From the NCBI RefSeq assembly GCF_030867145.1, contig NC_134440.1:5642001-5706000 (forward strand): a stretch of 64,000 nt of DNA. The letters run 5' to 3'. The notes under the pieces are model-generated. The model was not told the origin of the DNA and searched no databases. It saw nothing but the letters and a program-made list of their open reading frames with translations. Below, one piece after another: positions 1 through 12,130 of this stretch. The DNA comes from Opisthocomus hoazin (taxonomy: Eukaryota; Chordata; Aves; Opisthocomiformes; Opisthocomidae). Position 1 is the first letter of the stretch, and each line of letters starts with the position of its first letter. Made by a program: the position numbers and the translations under genes.

Positions 1-3000
1 GCAGCAAAGCCGGAACGGGGGCACCCATGGACACCCCAGGGTGGCAGGCAGGGTGGCCGTGGGTCCCCTCCGGCTCCAGCCGTGCCACCCACCTCGGGGC
101 AGCTTTGGGGCCACTCTGCTGCCGAAGCATCTCCCATGCGGGCTCCCTCGCCTGCTCTAGTCCCAGGGAGATGGGTGAGCTCTGAAACGTACCCAGACAC
201 CACTAAATACCCTTGAAACACCCTTCAACATGCAGATGCAAACTGGGATGCAGGTAGCCTCCCAGTGCTCCCCATCTGATCCGCACCTCGAGCCCTGGCA
301 GCGCTGGGGCTGGCGGCTTGTGCTCAGGATATGCTCAGCATCGGCTTCCAGCCGGCAGGTTCTTGCATGGAGGGGCTGAAGCCCCCGGCTCCTGCATGCT
401 TGGACCTCAGGGAGCAGGTCCTTCATCCCCAGCAGCGGGCAGAGCTGCGGGCAGGCACCCTCAGACCTGGGTCCCCTCCATCCCCAGGGGTCTCTGAGGG
501 ACCAGGCTGCCGCCGGAGCCAGGGCTAACTCGCCCTTACTCAGCCTCTCCTCTATCAGCCCTTCCCGGCTGGTTCCCGGAGGGGCTGGGCAATCCTGGAG
601 ATGATCAAAACTCCTCAGGGTAATGCCCTGAGCAACCTAAGCAAGGCTCTGCCCTGCACAGGGGTTTGGATCTGTCACGTCCCCATGTCCCTTCTGACCT
701 TCACCAGCCCACCGTTCCCGGAATACTCACTTCAGCAGGAAACTCTGGTGAAATGTTACCTTAGGATGAAGCATGGGCTATGGTGCATGGCTTTTTGCGC
801 TGCTCACCAGCTGCTTTCTCTGCCGTGGGGTGTTGGGATTTCCTTCATTCCCTCCCCAGCCACCGCTGCTGCTGTCGGTCTGGACCTGCCACGCCAGTCC
901 CACGGCGAATTGCACACCCAGGGACACCCTCAGACGTGTCTCTCCATGGGACCCGGTACCACGAATGCTCCATGGGCTGAATACACCTCATTTGTGTTGC
1001 CTTCTCTTCCTAAGCTTGGTTTCTCCTGCTCCTCCTCGGGTGCTGGCCTCTCCTAAAATTAAAAAAAAAATCAGAAAATTAAGAAGTGCTGAGATGGAGG
1101 GGCAAGAACCCTTGCAAGGGCCCAGGAGGCACGCTGAGCTGCTGGTCCTGCAGCATCTCCCGTGGCTGTGCCGCAGCTCCCTTGGTCATGGCTCCTCTCC
1201 GTGCGCTCCCACCCACGCAGAGCTTCGCCCCGTTGGAAATCAGGATGCTGCCTTGCAATGTGAGCGCTGGAGATGCTGAAGAGACCACAAAAAAGAGGCA
1301 AAGCTGGCTTTGGGAGGGGTGCAGGGGCCCCTTCAAAAGCAAGCCATGCTGGGACAGACCTGCCAGGGCACATCTGCAGAGGCTGCTCTTGGCATGGGGC
1401 GTTCAGGGAGGCAACGGCCATAGGAGATGGAGGGATTGGAGGTCTAGAGAGGAGAGGCTTAGCGCTCCCTTAATGGCTGGCTCATTCCTTCTCCTGTCTT
1501 CCTAGTGTTTGTTTTTGCAAGTATTAATATGCTGAGACTGTTTTCTTTAGTGCACGTCGGGGTCTGGAGGGTTTTGCTGGGGGTCTGAGATCTGGGTGAC
1601 CTTGCCCCATCGGGAGACCTTCCCAGGAGTGGTCTGCCCATGGGTCCCTGCAGCCCTGGCAGAGCCGCAGAGGTGCCCCTGCCACAAAGACTGCCCAGCC
1701 TGAGCCCACAGGGTGCTGCGAGATGGTGGGACTGGTGGGGTGGGCAGCAGCGATGGGTGCTGCTGCTCTTCCCTCCAAAATGAGGAGGGTTCACCTTGAC
1801 GCGCCTGGCGGCTCTGCAAAGCAGCATTGCATGACACCCTCCTGCTCTGCAGCCCACAGAAGGCAACAGCTGTCCTGCCAAAAGCCCGGTAGCTGCTGAA
1901 CAAACAATTTAATGCAAAACAGCCCCGATGGAGCAGGAGCAAACGTGCCCAAGAAAGCGTCGAAGCCATTACAGAGCCGCAGTAAAGTACACGATGTTGC
2001 AAAGGCTTTGCAGAACGCCCAGGAAGCAGAGCCTGGTACAGTTTGCATCTTTTCTTTTAACTAACGTTTTCCTAATGACACGTGTAATATTGTTGGTGAT
2101 ATGTAGCTTCCATCCATCCCGCAGTGTTTGCTAAGAGCCCAAACGTCAGTCTGTCTGGTTGTCCCTGCAGCCAGCACCTGCCTGTCCCCACACCTCACCC
2201 TGCTGCATCGAGCAGGGTTGGCACCAGCATCTTCTGCCTAAAACCACGAGGGAGTGAAATCCCGAGTGCAGCGGGGAGCCTCTGGCTCGTGGAGGAGGTT
2301 TGGGAGTTGCTCGTATTTGGCTTGGCTGCCTCCTCTTGACCAGTCAAGCCACCCTTGATCCACGAGGGTTTAAACCAGCCCCAAGCTGAGCTCGCATGCT
2401 GACGGCTCCCTGTGAGCAGAGCCCGGAGATTCCCGTTTGCTTTTCCAGTGTTTCCCGGTTGCAGCTGCAAAAGGAGCCGGAGCAGGATATGTGTCTGGGT
2501 ACCTGAAAAAGATGCACAGGCGGGCATCTCACAGGGATGCTCCAGGACTAGGAGGGATGCTGATCAAACTGTTGCCTGCAGCAGCACGGACTTGAAAGCT
2601 TCCAGTGCTGCCTTCGAGCTGGGAGAGCAGGGGGCAGATGATGGGCGCAGGGAAATGGCTGTGCAACCACCCAGCTCTGGCCTCGCCGCAGCTGAGCTCT
2701 GCCTTGTCTCCACGGGGAGATGAAGCCAGACTTCATGTCCAACGTGCACTCCACCTCCTGCCCTGCTGTGTGTCCTCTAGAAGGTGAAACAGGATCACCT
2801 GTGACCTCCAGCCTCTCCTGATCAAAGTCAGCCCCGGCGTGGTGGCCCTATGGGGGTGAAGCTCTGCTGTGGTGAAGCAACCTGCCTACAGTGACCCAGG
2901 CAAGCCAGGGACAACTCCGTGTCCTGAAGGGCAATGCCTGCCCCTGCATCTTCCCAGTGCAGATCTGGGATGCCCCGAGCAGGGTTACTCAGAGCTGTCC

Positions 3001-4195
3001 TTCATGCAGGAGGTGGAGAGGCACAGACAGGAGCAGTACCCAGCTGGCCTACCTGCTGCAAAGGGTGGAGACTGGTGAACGAGGCAGCCATCCCCAAAAA
3101 TGAGAGATTTCGCAGAGCAGAGGTGCTGAGCGAGCCTGCTCCCAGGCTTGGGGCCAAAACCAACTGCCACCAGATACCATGGGCACCTCGCCCTGATCCT
3201 GTGTGGCATCTACAGCCCGGCTGGGGAACGGGTACAGGACACTGTGCAATGACATCTCAGATATTTTCCTTATGCATAAATCTTAAAAGAGCCATCAGAG
3301 GCCCTGGATACCCACGTCATTCGACACAGGCAGGGATGCACTCCAGGTTGATGTTACTCTAGGCTTCATCTCGCAGCTTTGCTCACTCCAGTGACCTGTT
3401 GGGACATAACAGAGTCCAGGGACACGATCTATAGTGAGAGGAGATGTTGTGAACCACTGGGATGGAATGAAAAATTGGAACCAGCCGGAAAATACACGGT
3501 ACATAATGTCACGCTCAAAATCTACTATGAACAAGTGTCCATAAACACTGAAGGGGAAAATCTAAGCAATTAAGTCATTTTAAATGTCAAATAGCCCATG
3601 GACCCCACATTTGGACATGACGGATGAACAAAAATATAGACATTAAAAATTCCTTGAAAACTAACAAAGGAACAATGATTAATTTCTCTCTGTTCCAGGG
3701 CAATCGCATTATATACACACAAAGGAGTCATAAAAATTCCAGGATGATGGAACAAAATCCTTACAGATCTCCACAGATAAAACACAACCATATTGGAAGG
3801 AGCTGGAATGGTCCAGGGAAGGAGCATGCCCTGGGCTGGCTCCTATATTTGATGCTGGGTGAAACACCTTTCCCGGAGGATGCCACTGAAGATTACACCT
3901 GGTGACAGTGCTGGTGAACACGAATGCCCTGTCCCAGCTTAAGGTGGGACAAATCCTTCTTGCTGACAGCAGCGGTTCCCCCGTGCTCGCTGCAAACAGT
4001 GGCACACAAGACGAGCCAGGCATTGCCCCCTTGTAAAACCTGAGCACCACGTGGCAAAGGAACTGGGCTTGTGGATGCATCAGTGGTGGCACAAACAAGG
4101 ACGGTGCAGAAGACGACAGGAGGGAAATAGGCAAAGAGGTCAGCATCCCAGCCCCACTACGGCCAATTTAAATCTCTTACTGAGCCCTAGGTGCC
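1..4195. other. Non-coding sequence, left edge
   Basis: No open frame here has flanking splice sites, codon bias or recognisable domains, so I call no gene. The first 3.3 kb are moderately GC-rich with many CAG and CTG words and look like ordinary bird intergenic or intronic DNA. From about 3,440 to 3,720 the composition becomes AT-rich without being simple repeat, which may mark a conserved non-coding element. In mammals the gene upstream of DUS3L is NRTN, read the opposite way. I looked on the minus strand for the cysteine-rich GDNF-family domain and did not find it. Confidence 0.5.
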
Positions 4196-4420
4196 GGAGC
4201 TGAGCATTAAGGATGCAAGAAAATAAAAGGGATAAAGTCAAATCATTTCAGGCCAAGAGCGGGCTTCTTTCTTCATTTAAGAGGAAGATATTCCAAACCA
4301 AAACCACAAAGAAAATATCATTAAGAGGCCGCAGTGTTGCTCGGTGACTGCTCATTGGCTTTTTGTGGGATGTTTTTCATCAAAACCGGCTGTGTAGTCT
4401 GCAAAATTAATTAAGCAGGG
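4196..4420. other. AT-rich island, possible conserved non-coding element
   Basis: This block of about 225 bp is AT-rich between GC-rich flanks. It contains CAAAACCACAAAG-like words, an ATTGGC (inverted CCAAT-type) word near 4,354 and a TTAATTA core near 4,408. It is neither simple repeat nor a recognisable transposon. Such islands near developmental genes are often conserved enhancers, but that is inference and only a multi-bird alignment would settle it. Confidence 0.3.
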
Positions 4421-4830
4421 TGCTGAGCGGTGCCAGGGGCAAAGGGAAGTTTAGGGGCCGCCCTCGGGGGCTACAGATCCCATACGAGGAGAACAGTCCC
4501 TCTGCAGCAAACACCCACCTCGGCTCTGCAGCGATGGTCCCCCGGGACAGGCAGCCACAGAGATCGGGGTCCCAGCATCTCCGGGAGAGCCGCATCCCCT
4601 GCGCTTCCTCGCCGGCTGCATCCCGAGTAATCCTGTCCTCGCTGGAGGCTGCAGCCCGGCCCCGAACCTGCTCGTAATTCACTCTCCCCTGCTCGGCAGC
4701 CCGGAGCGGTGAACCCGGCCGATGGGGATGTCATTCCCTTATCTTAATGGGCCGTGAAACTTCAGCACGCTCAGGATACCCAGAGTCCTGTCTGGGAAAA
4801 GATACAGAAAAAATGTGGGGCTCATGGCGT

Positions 4831-4890
4831 AATGGTGAGAAACAGCTGGGGAAATGGCAAACTGGTGAGAAACAGCTGGGGAAATGGCAA
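4831..4890. repeat. 30-bp tandem duplication
   Basis: Two adjacent 30-bp copies (4,831-4,860 and 4,861-4,890) differ at one position (the second base). Each contains GAAACAGCTGGGGAAATGGC. There is no third copy. It looks like a recent local slippage duplication in non-coding DNA. Confidence 0.9.
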
Positions 4891-7800
4891 AACGCATCCC
4901 AGCAAGAGAGAGGCGAAACAGGACTGCAGAGGCACCGGTCTCGCCCGGGGTGTGAGGGACGGGCCCCGGCTGCGGGGATGCCTGCACCCCGGTAGGTGCC
5001 TGGGTGCAGCCGTGTCCCCGCCTGGCCCTGGCAGGCGATGGCAGCAGCCTTCCCCGTCCCAGCCCCTCGTCTTCCCAGCCAGGAGAGGTGTGCCGGGCGA
5101 GAGCCATGGCAACTCTTACACAGAGCATCAACAAAAATCAGCAAAATAATGACTTTCTCATTGAAATCTCCGGGGAGGGAAAAAGGCTGTAGGCCAGATC
5201 TGCCTGCCATAAAACAGGCTTTAAAATTTTTCAGCTAAGGCAAGAGCCTGCTCCAGTGCAGCTACATCCCAGCCTGCCAGGAGTAAGAGCTGGGGGAGCC
5301 ACGGGCACGGGCTGTCCAGGCCTCCCACCGTGCCAGGAGAGATGGCATGGGTGCAGTGGTTGTGCCAGTCACTGCGCTCAAGCAGTCTCTGCCCGGCTAC
5401 ACCAGCGTAACGATGGCTGGATCTTGGATACCGGCCTTGGAGAAGTGGGAGAGGGACACCTTGGATTAATCCTATTTTTTTGTTTGGCATATATCATGAA
5501 AAACTATTTTCTTTTAAACCCAAATCCAGCGGTTTCCAAAAAGACTTCTCTGCTTTTTTTAAATGGAAAAATTCAGCTAGAAAGCAGTTTTCTACGCGGA
5601 GTGTGAAACGCTCCTCCTTCACAGGCTGCCAGGGACAGTCCTCCACCTTCCCTGCGAGCAAAGGCAATCCTCCCGCCTTCCAGCTCAGCAGGGACTCAAT
5701 CGCACATATGAAGCTGACCCGGCCAAAACGCAGCCCAGAAGAGTTTGACACAAAGTTGGGAACCTGCCAAGAAATTCCTAATTGAAAGTGGTTACTGAAA
5801 TGTCTATCAGTGGGGTCTCCGCCTGGTGAACCCTCCTCTGTCACCGTGAATTATGAGCATGCTCTGGTTTGAAATGAGGCAGAGTAAATCTAATCATATT
5901 TTTATGAGCCCCTTTTCCTCTTGCACGGGCTCAGCTTTGGGCACATGCTGTGCAGCAGAAGAGCGGTGGCTTTGCCTTTTTCCATATCCATCTCCTTTCT
6001 TTGAGTAATAGATTATTAACAGATTAAAAGTTCAAGCTGGAATCAACCGAGTCCCCAAAAGTGAGTTGCAGCCACGGGCTGGGCAGCGACGGGCAGGCAG
6101 AGGAACAGAAGTGATTTCCAGCAGCATGGACTCTGCGATGTGTCCCTCACCTTCTCCCTGTAACGTGGTTCGAATGGGATACTTGGAAGGGACCAGGATA
6201 CGGAGCTGCTGGGGGACTCCAGCCATGCGGGTCGCTCCTCGGGGGCTGGGAAGGACTGTTGAGGAGTGAAGCAAGAAGAGAAGTGCCCTAACATCGCTGC
6301 TGCTCCCATGGGGTCCGTCTCAGCACCTGGCAGCAGGGCTGTCCCAGACGCCTGCATTTCTCCCACCTCCACCTGAACTGGGACTGCCTTGACCGCCACC
6401 GAGCCGCAGTGGGCAGTGCCCAGCAATCCCCAAAGGTCCCCGGGACCTCGCCCAGGGCTCCGCTCTGGAGCAATAACGAGCCACTGTAAAGCATCCCGCC
6501 TGCTGCGGAGCCATCTCCAAAGGGTTGTTTCACACCTCCTCGGCCGTGAAGGTCACAGACCAGATGTTCCCCATCAGCAGTCAGATCCTAGTACATTTTA
6601 CACCGGATTTAAGCCCTGCAGTTAAATTGCCTTCATTTTCTCAGAGGCAAGTGATACTTGCTCTTGGAGCAGTATTTGGCTGGGAAGGGAAGGGGATGAG
6701 CGCTGATGCACAAGGAGCGTGATCCTTGGGATAGAGAGCAAAGCTTGCCTTCCCAATGTCTCTTCCAAAATAACTGCTGGCAGCCAGAGATGCCTGGCTC
6801 TGGAAGAGCGCGCTGTCATCGGGGATGCTGAGCTGACCGGCCGGCACGCCTCAGGGTACCGGGTACTGCAAGCAAACTCCTTCCATTGCCCATCCTGGCA
6901 GAGCAGGGGTGCTCAGAGGTTCAGCAGCCGACGTGCTGATGGGGAGCTGAGCTGTTACGATGCACAAGAAATGGCCCAGCTGCACGTGGGCTCCTTGCTG
7001 GAGGTCTCCCACCAGGAACGGTCCTTGTTCTGCCACTGGCCAGCCACAGCCACCCTAAGGGTCTGGTCTTCCAGCTTCAGCCCTGGTGCTGGAGAACCAC
7101 AGCAAACTGGAGGGAGAGAGGATGGGTCTGTGACCCACAGGCATGTCCAGGGGAGATGAACAGCTTTGGATAATATCCCTTCAGACACCAGAAGCCTCTG
7201 CTCCCAGCAGGACATCCCTCTGGGGACTTTGAGCAGCAGACCTCAGCCTTGTAGACCTATTTGCAGTCATGGACTTGGTGGCTGGAAGTCAACCACCATG
7301 AACCAGAATTCGGTCTGCAACAGGATCAGCGCCGGCAGCACAGGGAGCAGCGTAAGGACATTGTCCTGGCACTGCCCAGGGAAAGCAGAGGAGCAGCTGC
7401 TCTCGCAGGAGGATTTAGCTAATGCCCTCAACACTGTCGAACACAATAGCCTAATCTCCACGACATGTGCCTTCCAAGGAGAACTGCATTAGTATCGCTC
7501 TCACCAGTCTACGGGGAAACACCTCAAAGAGCTGTCCCAAGCCTGAGCCTCCCTCAAGACAGCCGAACCAGCCCAGGAGGTGGTTTGGGCCCTGCTTCCT
7601 CCAGTCTGCATAGAAATAACCCAAGTCCTGATCAGACAGCCCGGCCACTGGCTAAGAGACAAATGCTAGAGAGGAGGGATCTGTTACAGAAACTGCGAGG
7701 AGCTGCTCCAGGTTTGTTATCTCCTTACAAAGAAATCTCATACCAAAGCTGTTGCTTTGTGCTTGCTTTTGCTGAACGCCAACGCAGGGAGCTGCTGCCA

Positions 7801-9739
7801 GCTCTGGACTGACCATTTAGACAGACATAGAAAGACACGACTGCGTTCCTTTGGGGAAAGTCACATTTTTTTGAGAATCGAAGACTGGGGAGAGATCCCA
7901 CTCGCTGGAAACAGCGACCAGGAGCCACAGTGCTGTCATGTGGCTGGTGGCAGAAGGGAGAGAGCTCGGTCTGGAGCAGGTGTCATGCAGGGCCACCTCA
8001 CGCAGGTCAGGAAGGCCAGAGCATCACCCCACATTCAGGACCTGCCGTGGTGCAGACCAAAGACTTGCCTCCCTCCACCCAACGCATCAGCTGCAGAATT
8101 GCTTTCGCCAAGTACCTGGGCAACATCCCTTGTGCAGGCAGTCACCTCCGTACTGCCCTCAGCCCGGCTAGGGCTTAGAGCAAAGTGATACGGTGAGTTT
8201 GGGGAGCTCAGATCAGGAGCTGCAGGTCCAGAGAGAGTCACCATCCAGAGAGGGTCACCATCCATCCGTGTCCTTACTGCAGATCCTCGTGGAGATCCTC
8301 ATGGCTCAGCCTTGGCAGCTTGTCAGGCCACATCCACGCTCCAGCCACGTTCTCTGCTGCAGCACTAAGAGAGGATGCTGCGGAATTGGTTTAATTCCTC
8401 CTGGCAAAGCAGCATGTGAAGGACTCGCCTGCCCTGGGATGCTGGTGGCCGTGCCTGGGAGGGCTCAGCGCAGGAGCACTGCTCAGTCCTCCCTCCCCTT
8501 CACATTCCAGCTGGGTATAATCCTTTAAAAGGTGCGTAGCTGCTCTCAGTGTGCGGCCATCCTGCATTACGGACCCGCTGTGCGACTCCAGCTCCGGCTG
8601 AGGGTTTGCAGCTGGAGCTGCCTGCACAGTCAGGCTTCCGACTCTGCTGCCAGTGCTGGGAGAGCTGTTGGGGCAGAACAGGTTCACTTCAAAGCTGTTC
8701 TGCCTCTTATAAAACCCCTGGCACAGAAATGGGGATGCCTGGAATTTGCAGATGCCTGGCAGGTCTGCAAATAAAGCATTCACATCCATTGGCTGGCTTG
8801 GGGGGGCAGTTTAAGTATTGATATCATGGCGACACATGGAAGCATCAGCTTAGAGCAGAGCCTTGCACTGTGTGGACAGAGGCAGGTTTTGCCCCAGAGA
8901 GATGCCAAGCAGAGCGAAGGAGCTTGTGCATCGGGATGGAGGAATACCCCAGCCTTTGAGCTGAACTGAGCCACGTCCCGGCTGCGACACTCAGACTAGC
9001 GGTGGGGGTCAGCCCTGAAACAAGGGCTGGACCGGAGACACAGGCAGGGACTTGAGGCAGGTCTCTAGCAACCGAGTTGCAGACATTTAAAAAAACCCTC
9101 AAGCACAAATGCAATGCTGGGAGATCCTGCCCGCCCTTAGGCAGGACACAGGAGGAGGCTGCATGGGTGCTCCTAGTCAACAGCAGTGCAAAACACAACG
9201 GTTTTGCTTCAATCCCCCTCACAGATCACAGCCAAAGCAACCTGCCCCCAGGACAACTGCAGCAGGAGCCTCTTATCTGCCTTCCTCAATGCGCCTCTGT
9301 TCCCAGCAGAGTCTTTCCCCAGGACCCACGAACCCCAGCGTGTGGCCAGCCCTCTGCTTCCCACTCCTGGCACACGGGCAAGTCCGCCCTGCTCCTGCTC
9401 CTCGGCTTTTAGCCACGGCTGGTCATGCCGGGAGGTGGTCAGCAGGCCTGGGGACTGCTGGTGCTGCAGCAGGGACAGACCCCCCAAGGGTCACCTTCAG
9501 AGGGAAAGTCGCTGTTGACTGTAGGAAGGTCTCTGGACATGATGAATTTTAAAATACATATCTCTGATAAAAATGATGCACCCAGAAAGGCAACTGAACC
9601 GGTGGGGAAAGCAATTTGCTCCATATTTTTACTCCAAAAAAGGGATTTCAGACCCAGCCTTTCGTAGCCCTCTGGGCTGAGGTCTACCTCCCTCCCTGCA
9701 GAACACGCTGCTGCTGCCAGACAAGCCCTGCACACCAGC
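4891..9739. other. Non-coding sequence with no recognised feature
   Basis: I see no gene, RNA gene or clear transposon in this stretch. Frames of up to about 145 codons occur on both strands but overlap one another, lack domains and are rich in Pro, Ser, Leu and Cys, as chance frames in GC-rich bird DNA are. A slightly AT-rich patch lies at about 5,870-6,035. A 17-base word containing GAGTCACCATCC is imperfectly doubled near 8,232-8,265. Confidence 0.5.
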
Positions 9740-10015
9740 TACACAGCCAATAAATCCTTTTCTACATGAAACATTATGGATCTCAATTAATTAAATGAGC
9801 ACAACAACCACAGTCCCTTCAGCAATTAGAGAAGTGGCTGAGTAATTAGATGGAATGTTAATTTAATTTCTAGGAGGAGGAAAGAAAAAGAAAGAAAGGA
9901 AAAAAAGAAGGAGCAAATGGGATTACATTTGACAAGAGGGAAATTAAAAGTCACTTAATCATAGAGCAATTAAAGTTCCCCAAACTATGTAGCTGGAAAA
10001 AAAAAACACCCTAGA
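9740..10015. other. TAAT-rich island, candidate enhancer-like element
   Basis: This is an AT-rich island with several homeodomain-type TAAT/ATTA cores: TTAATTA near 9,786, more ATTA words between 9,820 and 9,960, and TTAATTTAATT near 9,858. A purine-only run of A and G follows at about 9,872-9,914. The clustering suggests a regulatory element. There is no coding or transposon signature. The enhancer reading is inference. Confidence 0.35.
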
Positions 10016-11939
10016 AGGACAGGACCACCAGCACGTATTGTGAACGATGCTCACCCAGGTAAAACACCAGCTGAAGGCCCATGTGTGCATGGGTTTGTGT
10101 AACACCCACCCCAGCTTAGCCTTGCCTTTCCCCTTCCTTAGGGAATCGGGAGAAGGCTGTTGCCTTGCAAACAACTGCTCCGTCCTGGCCATGCCTCCAG
10201 ATAATGCTCTTATCAGCCCTCCTCAGCTAAGTAAGATCAGTCGTCCTCTGCCAGGAGAAACAGGAGCGCAAGGCGAGCAACTCCCCGCAGCCCAGAGGCT
10301 GTGTCGCAGGCAAACCGGGGCTGGTGGTCTGGGGCACGGCCAGGCAGGGTCACCCCCAGCGCGGGCAGCTCCAGGGCTGGGGGTCACCCCCCACCAGTGC
10401 CAGGCTCCTAGCAGCTGCACCCCGCATAGCATGTGCCCTCCCAGCGGGTTGTCTCCTCTCTACATTTTTTTTTTACATCTGGTTCTGATTTAACTACTGG
10501 TTTCCAGCTGCCTGGAGCATCAACAGGTAGCAGGTTTCAGCCAGGCCCCTTCTGACAGACCATGAGTGGTCCCGCGACAAGCGATGCCCGGAGCCCACCC
10601 GACGGTCTGCAGAAAGACTGGAGGCTGAAGCGAAACATCCTCCCTTGGGCATAGGACATGGGCAAGACATTCAGCACCAAATTTCCCAGAGGTCCCACAG
10701 CCCCCATGGGGTCTGGTGTCATTGAAGGGGCTGGAGCACCCCAGGCCACACCTTTCCCTCTCCTGATCTGCCTTTCAGGCATCCTGGGAACACGTTCCCC
10801 ATGCTCAGGGGGAAGCAGGAGTGGGTGCCAGGCTCTTGGGCGTGATGAAGCTGCCTGAGTTCAGCTCCCTGTGGCCTCCTGCCTCATGCCAGCCTGCGGC
10901 GAGGTTTGGAAATAAAGGCAGGTTTTGTTCAGTTTAATTAGAGCTGGCGTGGCAGAGCTGCTTGCTGCCAAGGGCTGACAGGCAGTTTAATTAATCCGCT
11001 CACCGTTGTCACTTGGAGATGGCTCCTCAGCAGCAAAGCCGGGAGAACCCTGGAGAGGAGCAGAGAGCCTCACAGCGCAGAAAAGCTGGTGGGGAGAGGG
11101 GATGGAGGGAGATGTTTTCTCCCTGCTGATGCTTTTCCCCTGTTCCCCTCCCAGGGCTCAAACGTCCTCCTGCCCAAGCATCTCCCTGGGGCTCTGGAGA
11201 CCCGCTAAACTCCTAGGAGAGCCAGAACTTCTTTAGCTACAGAGCTGAAGGACTCGAACCCTCCACCACAAAACCATCCGGGACAATGGCAGGGGTTTTG
11301 CAGCAGGTAAACCGGGGAGTTAACGCCCCTGCAGACCTTTGGGAAGGAGCAGATGGTTTGCTAGCACTAGAAGCCTGATTTTATTACTGAAAGCCGTGTG
11401 AAACAAAGCAGAGCAGAAGCCTTGTGCGAACGCCGTGCCTGCAGCCAGCGAGCAGCCCGCCAGGCTGCAAACACCCATGCTAATTCCAGTACCCACAACT
11501 CACTGGCTTTTAATTACGATGGGGCGCATCCACAGCAATCCAGGAGGAAAAAAAACCTATTTCCCACCAAACAGCTGCATCTGAAATATTATCTGAAGGC
11601 TGGAAGCAATCACAGCAGCAGTGAATGGAGGTGTAACAGCAGCTCAGAGCGCTGGACTGTCACTCAGGGCCAAGTTAGAAGTTCCCAGCTCCGCTGACAT
11701 GTCACGGGCAGGGTTCAGCGCTCATGCCCTGCTCCTGCACAGGGCTGGCTGAACATCTCCAGCCGCCGGCCCCGTGTGCTGCCGCCGGCCGATGTGCAGG
11801 CAGGCAGACAGGGAGGATTGCAGGCTACGGCAGGTACAGACTTGCTCAAGAGATAACAGCAGTAGGAGAGCTGGGACTGAGTCCTTGGGAAGGCTCAGGG
11901 GAAACAGTTGTGGTCACTCCCGCTCAAGAAAAATAAAGG
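10016..11939. other. Non-coding sequence with a second TTAATTA island
   Basis: No gene is recognised. Between about 10,905 and 11,000 the sequence turns AT-rich, with AGTTTAATTAG and AGTTTAATTAATCC words about 50 bp apart, separated by a GC-rich stretch. The two GTTTAATTA words suggest a paired homeodomain-type binding arrangement, but only comparative data could support that. Confidence 0.3.
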
Positions 11940-12130
11940 GAAACAGGGATGGATGAAGAGGAACTGGAAATCAAAAGAAACAGAGAGTCCAGCTTGCAAG
12001 CAAGGACTACGGGACCTGGCCTTTTTAGCCTGGGAAACCAAGGAGAGAGGAGGTAGGATGGAGCGCTGCAAGCACCCATGCAGGCAGGGGAGCCCGCAGA
12101 GATAGAGAGGACCAATTTAGGCTACAGATG
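11940..12130 (+). mobile_element. Possible old CR1 LINE fragment
   Basis: The block containing CTTTTTAGCCTGGGAAACCA, followed about 85 bp later by GGACCAATTTAGGCTACAGA, resembles in order and spacing the CR1 3' region. That region normally carries a 'TTCAGCCTGGAGAAGAGAAGG' type word and later an 'AGATTTAG' word. Divergence is high, so this is a weak call. If real, the insert is on the + strand and much older than the other CR1 copies here. Confidence 0.35.
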
